DNA of 64,000 nt from Alphaproteobacteria bacterium. Lineage in GTDB: Bacteria; Pseudomonadota; Alphaproteobacteria; Micavibrionales; Micavibrionaceae. Below, in pieces: positions 1 to 7,828 of the stretch; within the stretch, counting starts at the first letter, position 1, and the number at the start of each line of letters is the position of its first letter. The notes under the pieces were generated by a model. That model saw only the letters and a program-made list of their open reading frames with translations. It made no database searches and had not been told where the DNA came from. A program made the translations under genes and the position numbers. The stretch covers positions 62,001 through 126,000 of the forward strand of contig JAJFGU010000024.1 in NCBI GenBank assembly GCA_021775955.1, written 5' to 3'.

Positions 1-60
1 GCCGCCAAGAATAACTGCCGCCAGCGTTATATCCGCAAGTATATCTGTCATAAATTCCAT
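1..60 (-). CDS. Unidentified protein, N-terminus only (runs off left edge)
   Basis: Reading leftward from an ATG at 58-60, an open frame of 20 codons continues to the window edge and begins MEFMTDILADITLAAVILGG. A good Shine-Dalgarno (AGGAG, minus strand, about 68-74) lies upstream at normal spacing, so the start is credible. The hydrophobic stretch from residue 9 suggests an N-terminal membrane segment. Too little is visible to assign a family. It is on the same strand as der, separated from it by a palindromic repeat. Confidence 0.5.
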   Translation of the reverse strand, partial: MEFMTDILADITLAAVILGG

Positions 61-83
61 AATGTTATCTCCTCTCTCTCATT

Positions 84-205
84 GTCATCCCCGAGGCCAT
101 GCGCAGCATGGCTTAAACGTCGGGGATCCATATGTCAGCAGCAAAGCTGCTGTCTTTTCTGGTTCCCGGCTGTGCAAGCGCCTATCGGCGCGCCGCCGGG
201 ATGAC
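84..205. repeat. Intergenic palindromic repeat, GTCATCCC type
   Basis: The segment begins GTCATCCCCG and ends GCCGGGATGAC, so its ends are inverted copies. Inside are further short hairpins: GCCATGCGCAGCATGGC, and CAGCAGC with GCTGCTG. It fills the gap between der and the next leftward gene. Termini of this type (GTCATCC...GGATGAC) recur at 5487-5550 and inside argS at 48003-48082, which suggests a dispersed family in this genome. Confidence 0.7.
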
Positions 206-224
206 GTTGGTTGTTAATAAAGGG

Positions 225-1637
225 CTATACATAAGGGTTTTTGGATGCTCTGACAAGTAGTCTTATCGGCACGGCGGGGATGTCGAAATCGGCGCGCAGG
301 CCGTTAATAATATAGCGGCGATAGGATTGCGGCAGTTTTTTCGGCCGCGCGGCCCAGAGCACGAAAGTCGGCGGGCGGGTTTTGACCTGGGCGATGTATT
401 TGACGCGGTTTTGCCGTCCTGATACCAGAGGCGCCGGGTTTCTGCTCTCCATCGCCCTGAGCCAGCGATTGAGCCCGCCGGTGGGGACGCGCTTGTTCCA
501 AAGCGCGTAGGTGTCGAGCGCTGTTTTGAGCAGCTTGTCGATATTCTTGCCGTTCAGCGCCGAGATGGTCGCGAAATTTACGTCCTTGATTTGCGCCAGT
601 GAATATTCGAGCTTGTCCTCAAGCGTTTCCAGCGCTTGTTTTTTGTCCTTCACCGCATCCCATTTGTTGACGGCGACGACCAGAGCGCGGCCTTCTTCAA
701 TGATATGTTCGGCGATTTGCAAATCCTGTTTTTCAAAAATCATATTGCCATCGAGAACAAGAATGACGACCTGCGCCAGGCGAATGGCGCGTAAGGAATC
801 CTCGACCGACATTTTCTCAATATTGTTTTGAACTCTTGATTTGCGGCGCATCCCGGCGGTATCCACCAACTTAAAGGCGCGGCCTTCATAGGACCAGTCA
901 ACGGCGATGGCATCGCGGGTGATACCCGCTTCGGGTCCGACCATGACGCGATTGTCATCAACGATCGAATTGAGCAGGGTAGATTTTCCGACATTGGGCC
1001 GCCCGACAATCGCTATTTTAATTGGTATTTCCGGGTCGTCTTCGTCTTGCGTGAATTCGAAATCCTCATCGCCTTCGATGGCATCAAGGTCATCGAATTC
1101 GCCTTTTTCTTTGCCCTCGTCTTCGGGCTCTTCTTCATCTTCGGGGAAGTAGGGTGTCAGGAGGCGGTAGAGTTCCTCCATCCCGGTGCCGTGCGCGGCG
1201 GAAATCGAAACCGGCTCACCAAGGCCAAGGGCATAGGCTTCACCGATCGCACTGCCCGTGATTTTTTCGTTTTCACATTTGTTGACGGCAAGAATAACCG
1301 GCTTTTTTTGTTTGCGCAGCCATTGCGCAAAATGTTCGTCAATCGGGGTGACGCCTTCGCGCCCGTCAATCACGAACAGGACAACATCGGTTTGCTCCAG
1401 CGCGGCTTCGGTTTGCTTGCGCATGCGTCCCTTAATTGAATCGTCGAAATGCTCCTCCAGCCCGGCGGTATCGATAATTTTAAAATCCTGGTCGAACAGG
1501 CTACCTTCCGCTTCGCGCCAGTCGCGTGTGACGCCCGGCGTGTCGTCAATGATCGCCAGCTGCTTGCCCGCCAGCCGGTTAAAAATCGTTGATTTGCCGA
1601 CATTGGGACGGCCTATAATTGCCAGTGTAAAGCTCAT
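225..1637 (-). CDS. der: GTPase Der (EngA), ribosome assembly
   Basis: Der is a double-GTPase factor for 50S ribosomal subunit maturation in the cytoplasm. Two complete G domains are visible: P-loops GRPNVGKS at residues 9-16 and 212-219, DTAG switch motifs in both, and NKxD-type motifs (NKCE in the first, NKWD in the second). A KH-like C-terminal domain follows. The linker between the G domains (about 166-204) is very acidic and longer than usual, which helps explain the 470-residue length. The start gives the family-typical short N-terminus (MSFTLAIIGR). It is the last gene of the leftward run YfgM-like, BamB, esterase, Der; Der and BamB are often neighbours. Identity is certain; the role of the acidic linker is not known. 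Confidence 0.97.
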   Translation of the reverse strand: MSFTLAIIGRPNVGKSTIFNRLAGKQLAIIDDTPGVTRDWREAEGSLFDQDFKIIDTAGLEEHFDDSIKGRMRKQTEAALEQTDVVLFVIDGREGVTPIDEHFAQWLRKQKKPVILAVNKCENEKITGSAIGEAYALGLGEPVSISAAHGTGMEELYRLLTPYFPEDEEEPEDEGKEKGEFDDLDAIEGDEDFEFTQDEDDPEIPIKIAIVGRPNVGKSTLLNSIVDDNRVMVGPEAGITRDAIAVDWSYEGRAFKLVDTAGMRRKSRVQNNIEKMSVEDSLRAIRLAQVVILVLDGNMIFEKQDLQIAEHIIEEGRALVVAVNKWDAVKDKKQALETLEDKLEYSLAQIKDVNFATISALNGKNIDKLLKTALDTYALWNKRVPTGGLNRWLRAMESRNPAPLVSGRQNRVKYIAQVKTRPPTFVLWAARPKKLPQSYRRYIINGLRADFDIPAVPIRLLVRASKNPYV

Positions 1638-1713
1638 AGCCTCGTTTCCTTGTAAGAAAGCTACAGTGTCTTATCACTGACGAGGCTTTGCTGTCTATTT
1701 CTTTTCCCTGAGG

Positions 1714-2715
1714 CTACCATTGACCCTGGCTTCTCCTTGGGCCAACCTCTTCAGCCCAGAATTCGAGAATAGCCTTGTTGGTTGAGAAATCTCTTGAGGC
1801 TTTGCCAAAAATTTTATCAAGGATATGGTTTTGCTTTAAGCCAAGCCATGTGTGTCCGCCGCCGTGAACGATATAATGCTGCAATGGTGCATCGCAGTTG
1901 TTATAATCAACCTTCGTTACGGTTGTTCCGTCATTTCGGCTGCGGTTGTGGAGGTTTGTCTCGGTTTTACTTTTACAGCCGTTTCGCTTTGACCAAAGGC
2001 GCAGGGTTCTTTTGGCTCCTAAAACGGCACCCATATTGTCGTGTTTTTTATTGCTGACTCTTCCCCCTTCAAAGGGAACGAGCGGGTCATCTGTTCCATT
2101 AAAGAAAATCGCAGGAACAGGAGGCGTTCTTGACCCAAAGGGGATGGTTCCAGCGGGGGCTCCCGGGGTCGTTCCAGCGAGGGGATTTTCCCCAATGGCG
2201 GGTCCTTGTCCGTCTCTGGCTCTGCAATGAAAGTTCGGTGGCTGGCTGGTAGCAATCATGGCAAAACCGGCAATGCGGTCTGGGTATTTACAAGCCAGCG
2301 CCATTGACATGGTCCCTCCATTGGAGATACCGGCAACAAAAACCTTGTTGGGGTCAACGATACCTTGCTCCGCCAGATGGTCGATCAAACCAAGAAGATA
2401 AAGTGTATCATCGGGCATGGGTCCAATTTTTTTATCCAGGTCCGGCCTGCTTTTGCCATCGCCCCAGATGCGGACATCGGAGGCATTGGCGTAAACCACG
2501 GACATGCCGTATTTCTTGGCTTGTTTATGAAATTTGGTGTATTTGCGGAGTTCATCTGCCCGACCTCCACCGCCATGAAGAAGTAGTGCTAAAGGCGCAG
2601 GTTGCTTAACACCTTGAGAAATATGAATTAAATACTCACGCCCCTGAAAGGTTTCTGCCTTGACCGGTGTTGCAGCCATTAAAAAAATTGCCAAAAATAA
2701 AGCTATATATTTCAT
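1714..2715 (-). CDS. Secreted alpha/beta-hydrolase, PHB-depolymerase/LpqC-like esterase
   Basis: Residues 1-20 form a signal peptide ending in VKA. The mature part shows an alpha/beta-hydrolase fold: an oxyanion-type LLHGGGGRADE region, the nucleophile elbow GISNGG with the catalytic Ser, an acid candidate in GTDDPLVPFEGG and the catalytic His in VHGGGHTW. This is the pattern of secreted polyhydroxybutyrate-depolymerase/feruloyl-esterase-like enzymes (LpqC group). The substrate cannot be read from the sequence; a short-chain ester or polyester is likely. It lies between bamB and der on the same strand, with a 78-bp gap from bamB that may hold its own promoter. Confidence 0.8.
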   Translation of the reverse strand: MKYIALFLAIFLMAATPVKAETFQGREYLIHISQGVKQPAPLALLLHGGGGRADELRKYTKFHKQAKKYGMSVVYANASDVRIWGDGKSRPDLDKKIGPMPDDTLYLLGLIDHLAEQGIVDPNKVFVAGISNGGTMSMALACKYPDRIAGFAMIATSQPPNFHCRARDGQGPAIGENPLAGTTPGAPAGTIPFGSRTPPVPAIFFNGTDDPLVPFEGGRVSNKKHDNMGAVLGAKRTLRLWSKRNGCKSKTETNLHNRSRNDGTTVTKVDYNNCDAPLQHYIVHGGGHTWLGLKQNHILDKIFGKASRDFSTNKAILEFWAEEVGPRRSQGQW

Positions 2716-2793
2716 GTGTTTATCTCCCTCATGCTATGATCCATACTAGTAATACGTATAATAGGAGAAAAACCTTCTAAAAATATGAGAGAA

Positions 2794-4134
2794 TTATCTA
2801 AATGCCGAGAGCATACCGTCTTCGGTCAGTATAAAGAGCGTACCACCGGCGATGACGGGGGGGATGGAGACGGTTTCACCCACTGACCATTGCCCCAAAG
2901 GCTTGCCGGTTTCCGGTATGATTTCAAGAATCCGTCCACGGCTTCCGGCAAGAATCAAACGTCCACCAGCCAGAATAGGCCCGGTCCAGACAATCGGACC
3001 TTCCTTGTCATCTGCGTCTTCAAAGCGCGGCAAATCGGTAACCCAGCGGATAACACCATTGTCGCGGCCCATGGCGATAAGTTCATTGTCGCTGGAGAGG
3101 ACAAAAACGTGATTGCCCGCCAGCCATGGTGTTTGCGAACCGCCGATTTCACGTTGCCAGACACGGGTGCCGCTGCGCTCGTCAATGGCAACCAGGCGGC
3201 CGCTGTAACTAATCGCAACGACGAGACCCTTGTCGATCACCGGAAGGCCCTTAATATCAGCCAGGCCCGACAGCCCGCCAAAGCGGCGTAAGTTTGATAA
3301 ATTATCCGACCAGGCAACCGAGCCGTTTTCCACGCGCAAAGCCGTGACTTCGCCGGATGAGAAAACAGGGATAACGATATCGCGGCTGGCGGCCGGGCTG
3401 GCAGCACCAAGCAGGCCTGCGGTTTCGTTCAGTCCTCTATGCTCCCACAGCATGGCACCGTCCGTGGCGCTCAGGGCTATCAGGCGATTGTCGAGCGTGG
3501 TGACAAAGACACGTCCATCCATAATGGTTGGCGCGGCGCGCGCAGGAGCGGGAAGTTTTTTACGCCAGTTCATGTCTCCGCTTTTCGGATTGACGGAAAG
3601 TAATTCGTTAAAGCCGTTGGTGACAAACAGAACGCCGTTGGCATAACCGATGCCGCCCGATATCACCGTGTCGTCTTCATCGGGATCGGCGACATCGGTA
3701 TCCCAAAGCAGCTTGCCGCTTACCACATCAAAGGCGGAAAGGCGCGAATCCGTATCCATGGTGAACACAAGGCCATCTACGACGATGGGCTGAGCGGTCA
3801 AAGGAAGCTTATCGCTTGAGCCATCGCCGATATCCACGCTCCAAACCTCGCCCAACGGCCCCGGGGCCAGCTCAAGATGCTGCATGGAGTGGTTGGGGTA
3901 GCCGCCGACCTGCGGCCAGAATTCATTGCGCCAGGCCGATGGTGCCAACAGTCCTTGGGCTTCCAGTACCGGGTCTTCGGGCTCCAGAGACTGCGCCAGC
4001 TCCAGCACCGAAATGCGCTCGCCCTCCAAAGGTGCGGCCTCCTTATCGCTAAAGTCCATGAGGTCAGAAACCGTTCCACAGCTGGTCAGAAGACAGGCCA
4101 GAGCAATTAAAGAGAATTTTTTGAGCAGGCCCAT
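2794..4134 (-). CDS. bamB: Outer membrane assembly lipoprotein BamB
   Basis: The N-terminus is a lipoprotein signal with lipobox LTSC (Cys at residue 19), so the protein should be lipidated and held in the outer membrane facing the periplasm. The rest is a PQQ-like beta-propeller with repeated blades of the form (G/D)KxxWxxD: for example SGKLLWDTDV, SGDMNWRKKL, DGAMLWEHRG, NGSVAWSDNL, GTRVWQREIG and NGVIRWVTDL. BamB is a scaffold of the Bam complex that folds outer-membrane proteins. Its start ATG overlaps the stop of the upstream YfgM-like gene at 4134, indicating translational coupling. The length of 446 residues is somewhat longer than the E. coli protein, mostly in the N-terminal linker. 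Confidence 0.93.
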   Translation of the reverse strand: MGLLKKFSLIALACLLTSCGTVSDLMDFSDKEAAPLEGERISVLELAQSLEPEDPVLEAQGLLAPSAWRNEFWPQVGGYPNHSMQHLELAPGPLGEVWSVDIGDGSSDKLPLTAQPIVVDGLVFTMDTDSRLSAFDVVSGKLLWDTDVADPDEDDTVISGGIGYANGVLFVTNGFNELLSVNPKSGDMNWRKKLPAPARAAPTIMDGRVFVTTLDNRLIALSATDGAMLWEHRGLNETAGLLGAASPAASRDIVIPVFSSGEVTALRVENGSVAWSDNLSNLRRFGGLSGLADIKGLPVIDKGLVVAISYSGRLVAIDERSGTRVWQREIGGSQTPWLAGNHVFVLSSDNELIAMGRDNGVIRWVTDLPRFEDADDKEGPIVWTGPILAGGRLILAGSRGRILEIIPETGKPLGQWSVGETVSIPPVIAGGTLFILTEDGMLSAFR

Positions 4135-4844
4135 TATCCCTCACCCCCGGTGTTGGCGTTTTTTGTTTTTGAATTTTTGTTTGGATTTTTGTCTGAATTT
4201 TTGAGTGTGTAAATATGTTTGAGCGCCCGGGCTTTGCTGTAAAGCGAGGCGGGCAAATTCGGCGCTTCGAGAATAACGTTGAGATGCTCCTGCGCCGCTT
4301 TGTAATCCTGTGAGATATGCGCGAGGATTACAGCCGTTTCCAGCATGGCATGATAGCGCCACGGACTTTTGTCATTGGCCAGGATGGTTTCAAGCTGAGA
4401 GAGAAACTCTGTGCTGCTTTTGCCCTCTGTATCCTGTCTGGCACCAAGACGTACGCTCATCAGTATAGCCAGGTCACGAAACTCCGCCGGGATAGATGTA
4501 TCCTGCGCCGCTTTTCTAAAAACCGCATAGGCGCGGTCTTCATTTTTGTCGGTGATCAGTGTGCCCCCGGCGCTGAGCAGGGCGATACCGCGCAGGCCCG
4601 GACGGATGTCACCGCTGATTTTTTCAAGTGCCTGTGCGGGGTTATCGGATTCCATGGCCTGAAGAAGCAAACTGGTCTGGTGGGTCTGGACATTGGTGTT
4701 CCAGCTTTTCCAACCTGAAAAACCCGCCGTGCCGAGAATGATCGCGACAATGGCAGCAATCAGCCATTTGCCATGCTGCGCCCAGAGCTTTTCCAGGCGC
4801 TCTCTTTTCATCGCTTCATCGACTTCAGCAAATATGTCGGCCAT
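4134..4844 (-). CDS. YfgM-like membrane-anchored TPR protein
   Basis: A short cytoplasmic N-terminus with MADIFAEVDEAMKRER is followed by one transmembrane helix (about residues 28-46, rich in Ala/Ile) and a helical, TPR-like periplasmic domain. This is the architecture of the YfgM / tetratricopeptide-like family (PF09976 type) that sits next to bamB in many Proteobacteria, where YfgM is an ancillary SecYEG-associated factor. The C-terminal tail is rich in Lys and Asn. It is the first gene of the leftward run into bamB, with which it overlaps by one base. Confidence 0.85.
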   Translation of the reverse strand: MADIFAEVDEAMKRERLEKLWAQHGKWLIAAIVAIILGTAGFSGWKSWNTNVQTHQTSLLLQAMESDNPAQALEKISGDIRPGLRGIALLSAGGTLITDKNEDRAYAVFRKAAQDTSIPAEFRDLAILMSVRLGARQDTEGKSSTEFLSQLETILANDKSPWRYHAMLETAVILAHISQDYKAAQEHLNVILEAPNLPASLYSKARALKHIYTLKNSDKNPNKNSKTKNANTGGEG

Positions 4845-4907
4845 TTAAGTCATTCCTCTTTGGTTCGAGGCCATCTTAATCATATTTCGCTGTGATTCCA
4901 GTGGTTT

Positions 4908-5462
4908 TTACGCCTTCCACTTAATAGAACAGCCCATGGAGGGGGTCTGGGTGGCTGGGCCGCGTCCGGTTTCGGCAATCTGGCTCATGGCCTCGAACAA
5001 TTCAGGGCTGGTATCGGCATCTGCCGGGGCTTTGCCAGAGCTATCCAGCCGGCCGCGATATTGCAGCGCGCCGTCTTTGTCAAAGCCGAAAAAGTCGGGC
5101 GTACAGACAGCATCATAGGCCTTGGCCACCTCTTGCGTTTCATCGATCAGATAGGGAAAGGTGAAATTGTTGGCTTGCGCAAATTTTTGCATGTTCTCAA
5201 AGGAATCATCCGGGTGGCTCTCGGTATCATTGGCCATGATCGCGACCACGCCGATGCCTTTATCCTGCAGCGCTTTGGCGGTTTGCGGCAGGCGGTCCAT
5301 GATGCCTTTCACGTAGGGGCAGTGATTGCAGATAAACATCACCAGCGTGCCGTTTTCGCCTTTGACATCGGCGAGGCTCACCATGTTGTCGTCAATGTTT
5401 TTGAGTGAAAAATCAGGGGCGTAAAAGTTGTCTTGTTTCTCCGGGGTCTCAAGCAGGGCCAT
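4908..5462 (-). CDS. Thioredoxin-fold redoxin, PRX-like
   Basis: The chosen start (MALLETPEKQ) has AAGGA seven bases upstream; a longer frame exists but would run into a palindromic repeat. The protein has a thioredoxin fold with the motif NHCPYVKG near residue 60, characteristic of the peroxiredoxin-like (PRX_like1) subgroup, then CTPDFFGFD and a C-terminal PSMGCSIKWK. The single Cys of the NHCPY motif would be the reactive thiol, with the later cysteines as possible resolving residues. Likely a cytoplasmic thiol oxidoreductase or peroxidase; the substrate is unknown. No signal peptide. Confidence 0.8.
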   Translation of the reverse strand: MALLETPEKQDNFYAPDFSLKNIDDNMVSLADVKGENGTLVMFICNHCPYVKGIMDRLPQTAKALQDKGIGVVAIMANDTESHPDDSFENMQKFAQANNFTFPYLIDETQEVAKAYDAVCTPDFFGFDKDGALQYRGRLDSSGKAPADADTSPELFEAMSQIAETGRGPATQTPSMGCSIKWKA

Positions 5463-5486
5463 ATATTTTTCCTTTCTATCTCTATT

Positions 5487-5550
5487 GTCATTCTGAAGCA
5501 CTTTAGTGCTGAAGAATCTAGATCCTTCAGGGCAAGCCCTTCAGGATGAC
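5487..5550. repeat. Palindromic repeat, GTCATTCTGAAG type
   Basis: The ends GTCATTCTGAAG and CTTCAGGATGAC are near-perfect inverted copies. Two inner hairpins are also visible: GCACTTTAGTGC, and CCTTCAGGGCAAGCCCTTCAGG. The repeat lies between the divergent redoxin gene and the small hypothetical gene starting at 5581. It shares its termini and the core AGATCCTTCAG...TTCAGGATGAC with the copy translated inside argS (48003-48082). Confidence 0.8.
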
Positions 5551-5580
5551 GGGGGAGGGTTAAAATGCTATACTATATAT

Positions 5581-5916
5581 ATGTCCTTTGAAGTCATAAA
5601 CAACCCGGCCTTTCTGCGCAATTCAGGGTTTACACAAGCCGAATTTAAGAAACTTGATGCACTGTATTTGCGCGCGGCGGCAGAAAAAGCGCTGACCTAT
5701 CGCAGCGTTGAATGCGATTTCGATGAAGGCGTGGCGAGTTACACTTATTACACGTCAGACAACCAGCCGCCCTATTTGCAATTTATCATCCGCAAGGTCG
5801 GCCCGCGCACCATGATGTATGAGCTCTACCTCCTGAAAAAAGGCCGCATCGCCAAAAGCGGGGTTTTCGACAGGGTGCTGGAGAAGCTGCAGCAGGAGAT
5901 TGAAGGTCTGCTTTAG
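5581..5916 (+). CDS. Small hypothetical protein
   Basis: A 111-residue cytoplasmic protein starting MSFEVINNPAF. I prefer this start because the longer alternative begins inside the palindromic repeat. No signal peptide or membrane helix. The sequence looks like a small alpha/beta domain with a basic KVGPRTMMYELYLLKKGRIAKSG stretch region. I do not recognise the family. It ends 61 bases before the L,D-transpeptidase on the same strand and may be co-transcribed with it. Confidence 0.65.
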   Translation: MSFEVINNPAFLRNSGFTQAEFKKLDALYLRAAAEKALTYRSVECDFDEGVASYTYYTSDNQPPYLQFIIRKVGPRTMMYELYLLKKGRIAKSGVFDRVLEKLQQEIEGLL

Positions 5917-5977
5917 GCAAAGATGGAAGTAACCGTAAATGGTTGACGCACGAAGTGTTTATGGACAAGGTTGCGGT

Positions 5978-7069
5978 ATGAAATATCCGGTTTTAGCGCT
6001 CATTCTTTTTGTTGCAGGTATAAGCCCTGCCTGGGCGGCCTATGACAAGCCCTATATCGGCGAGATGACCACCTATACCGCCAAATATGAGGACACCTTT
6101 GTCCATTTGGCGCGCGATTACAATCTCGGTTATGTCGAAATACGCGCGGCCAACCCGGAGCCCGATCCGTGGATCCCGGGTGAGGGCACAGAGCTTGTTT
6201 TACCTTTGCGTCATATTCTGCCCGATGCGGGGCGCGAGGGGATTGTGATCAACCTGCCCGAGATGCGGCTTTATGCTTTTATCAATGGCGATGACGCGCC
6301 GACGACATTTCCGCTTGGTGTCGGGCGTGAGGGGCTGGATACGCCTACGGGTCAGACAAAAGTCGTGCGTAAAAAGGAAGGGCCGGTATGGCGTCCGACC
6401 AAACGCATGCTCGAAGAAGACCCGGAATTGGAAGCGGTAGTGCAGCCCGGCCCGGAAAATCCGCTGGGCACCCATGCGCTTTATCTCGGCTGGCCGCAAT
6501 ATGCCATTCACGGCACCAACCGGCCTTTTGGAATTGGGCGGCGCGTATCCAGCGGCTGCCTGCGCATGTATCCGGAAAACATTATTCAGCTTTATGGGAT
6601 GATTCCGGTCGGGACAAAGGTGAGCGTGGTCAACCAACCGATCAAGCTGGCCTGGATTGACGATCAGCTTTTTCTCGAAGCGCACCCGGACATGGATCAG
6701 GCAATTCAGATGGAAGAAACCGGGCAGGTTTCGCGGCAAAAGCTGACCGATGATGATATGAAACAGATTATTAAGGCCGCCGGAGAGCATAAAAGCCGTC
6801 TGCACTGGACGACCATTCGCAAGGCCATCAGAGATCGCCGCGGCTATCCGGTGGCCATTGCCAGGCGGCCTTTTGCCGATAAACCGATCGTTGATGAACC
6901 GGTGATAGAGGTAAAGGATGAGGCTGAGGAAGAAGAGGCCGACAAAGAGTCAGAGAAAAAACCGGCCGAAGAAGCTCTAAAGGAAATTTATGAAGGCGAA
7001 GACGGGGAAGAAAAGACGGCTTCCATTGATGATGATGATCAGGGCACGAAGAGAATGCTCAACCCGTAA
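5978..7069 (+). CDS. L,D-transpeptidase with LysM-like domain (ErfK/YbiS type)
   Basis: The start at 5978 gives a clean signal peptide (MKYPVLALIL...AWA) and has AAGG upstream; a longer frame would bury the signal. After a LysM-like peptidoglycan-binding segment (about 30-80) comes a YkuD domain with the catalytic motif: His178 in IHGTNRPFGIG and Cys194 in VSSGCLRM. Such enzymes form 3-3 cross-links in peptidoglycan or attach proteins to it, in the periplasm. The C-terminal ~60 residues are a highly acidic, low-complexity tail, which is unusual for this family. The 3' end overlaps a convergent membrane-protein gene by about 30 bases. Confidence 0.92.
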   Translation: MKYPVLALILFVAGISPAWAAYDKPYIGEMTTYTAKYEDTFVHLARDYNLGYVEIRAANPEPDPWIPGEGTELVLPLRHILPDAGREGIVINLPEMRLYAFINGDDAPTTFPLGVGREGLDTPTGQTKVVRKKEGPVWRPTKRMLEEDPELEAVVQPGPENPLGTHALYLGWPQYAIHGTNRPFGIGRRVSSGCLRMYPENIIQLYGMIPVGTKVSVVNQPIKLAWIDDQLFLEAHPDMDQAIQMEETGQVSRQKLTDDDMKQIIKAAGEHKSRLHWTTIRKAIRDRRGYPVAIARRPFADKPIVDEPVIEVKDEAEEEEADKESEKKPAEEALKEIYEGEDGEEKTASIDDDDQGTKRMLNP

Positions 7070-7335
7070 GCAAACGGCACATAAACCGGCGCCCATAGAA
7101 ACACCAGTTTTATTTTCCCCTCCAGAAAGAAATAAGAAAGCGAAAACAGCGCGCAGACCAGCCAGGTTACCATCGTGCCGGTAAAGAACCATGTCTGAAT
7201 GCTATGGACATTCAGAGCTGGATCGGTAAGCGTGGCCGCGCCGAGCACAATCCCCAGCGCATAACATATGCCGACGGCAAAGAACCCAAACAAGTTAATC
7301 AGGAGGAACGGAACAATTTTTGAAACGTTGTTCAT
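7039..7335 (-). CDS. Small integral membrane protein, hypothetical
   Basis: A 98-residue protein with three hydrophobic helices (about 8-30, 45-68 and 75-95) and very little else, starting MNNVSKIVPF. It has no recognisable motif. Its 3' end overlaps the convergent L,D-transpeptidase gene by about 30 bases. The hydrophobic pattern and Phe/Leu-rich composition argue for a real membrane protein, but coding status is less certain because of the overlap. Confidence 0.6.
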   Translation of the reverse strand: MNNVSKIVPFLLINLFGFFAVGICYALGIVLGAATLTDPALNVHSIQTWFFTGTMVTWLVCALFSLSYFFLEGKIKLVFLWAPVYVPFAYGLSILFVP

Positions 7336-7379
7336 GGCTTCTTGAGCTTTAGAGTCAGGATCTAGTATTTAAATAATAA

Positions 7380-7413
7380 AAAGGCTGCCCGCTAAACGGA
7401 CAGCCTTTTTAAA
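7380..7413. terminator. Bidirectional rho-independent terminator
   Basis: AAAAAGGCTG and CAGCCTTTTT flank a short loop (stem AAGGCTGTCC-type on the minus strand) with T-runs on both strands. It lies just downstream of the small lipoprotein gene (minus strand) and beyond the start of the leftward membrane-protein gene, so it mainly serves the lipoprotein transcript. Confidence 0.8.
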
Positions 7414-7432
7414 ACGCTTACCAACGCGGCTA

Positions 7433-7636
7433 TTACTTGCTTTGTGAAGCAGAAAAAGTCCGTTCTGCACGAGCTGGAGCCGGGCGTGAACGAACAGCCG
7501 CTTCTTCTTCAGCACCTGCTGTGCGTGATTGTGAGTATGGAGCTGCGGTATCAACATGACCGCTTCCATCTGTTTCGCAAGCATTAAGCGCAAAGGCAGA
7601 TCCAATTACGCATATTGTAGCTAATAACTTTTTCAT
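7433..7636 (-). CDS. Small putative lipoprotein
   Basis: A 67-residue protein starting MKKLLATICVIGSAFALNAC, where Cys20 sits in a plausible lipobox (LNAC). The remaining ~47 residues are hydrophilic, Ala/Arg/Glu rich and probably disordered. It is monocistronic with a strong terminator directly downstream. The length and composition resemble small entericidin-like lipoproteins, but I see no specific family signature. Confidence 0.65.
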   Translation of the reverse strand: MKKLLATICVIGSAFALNACETDGSGHVDTAAPYSQSRTAGAEEEAAVRSRPAPARAERTFSASQSK

Positions 7637-7828
7637 TGTGTCCTCATTTATTCCGTTTGATTTTGGCTACTAAAAAGAAATAAGAATAAGCCCTTATTCA
7701 AGAGCCAGAATCCATATTCCTCATCCCTTATACACAAGTGATTAATCATTGCACACCGTTTTTCAAGAATTATTTGCGTTTTTTTGGATTTTCTTTCGAA
7801 GACGGCGAGGGAAAACGCTTGCGACGAT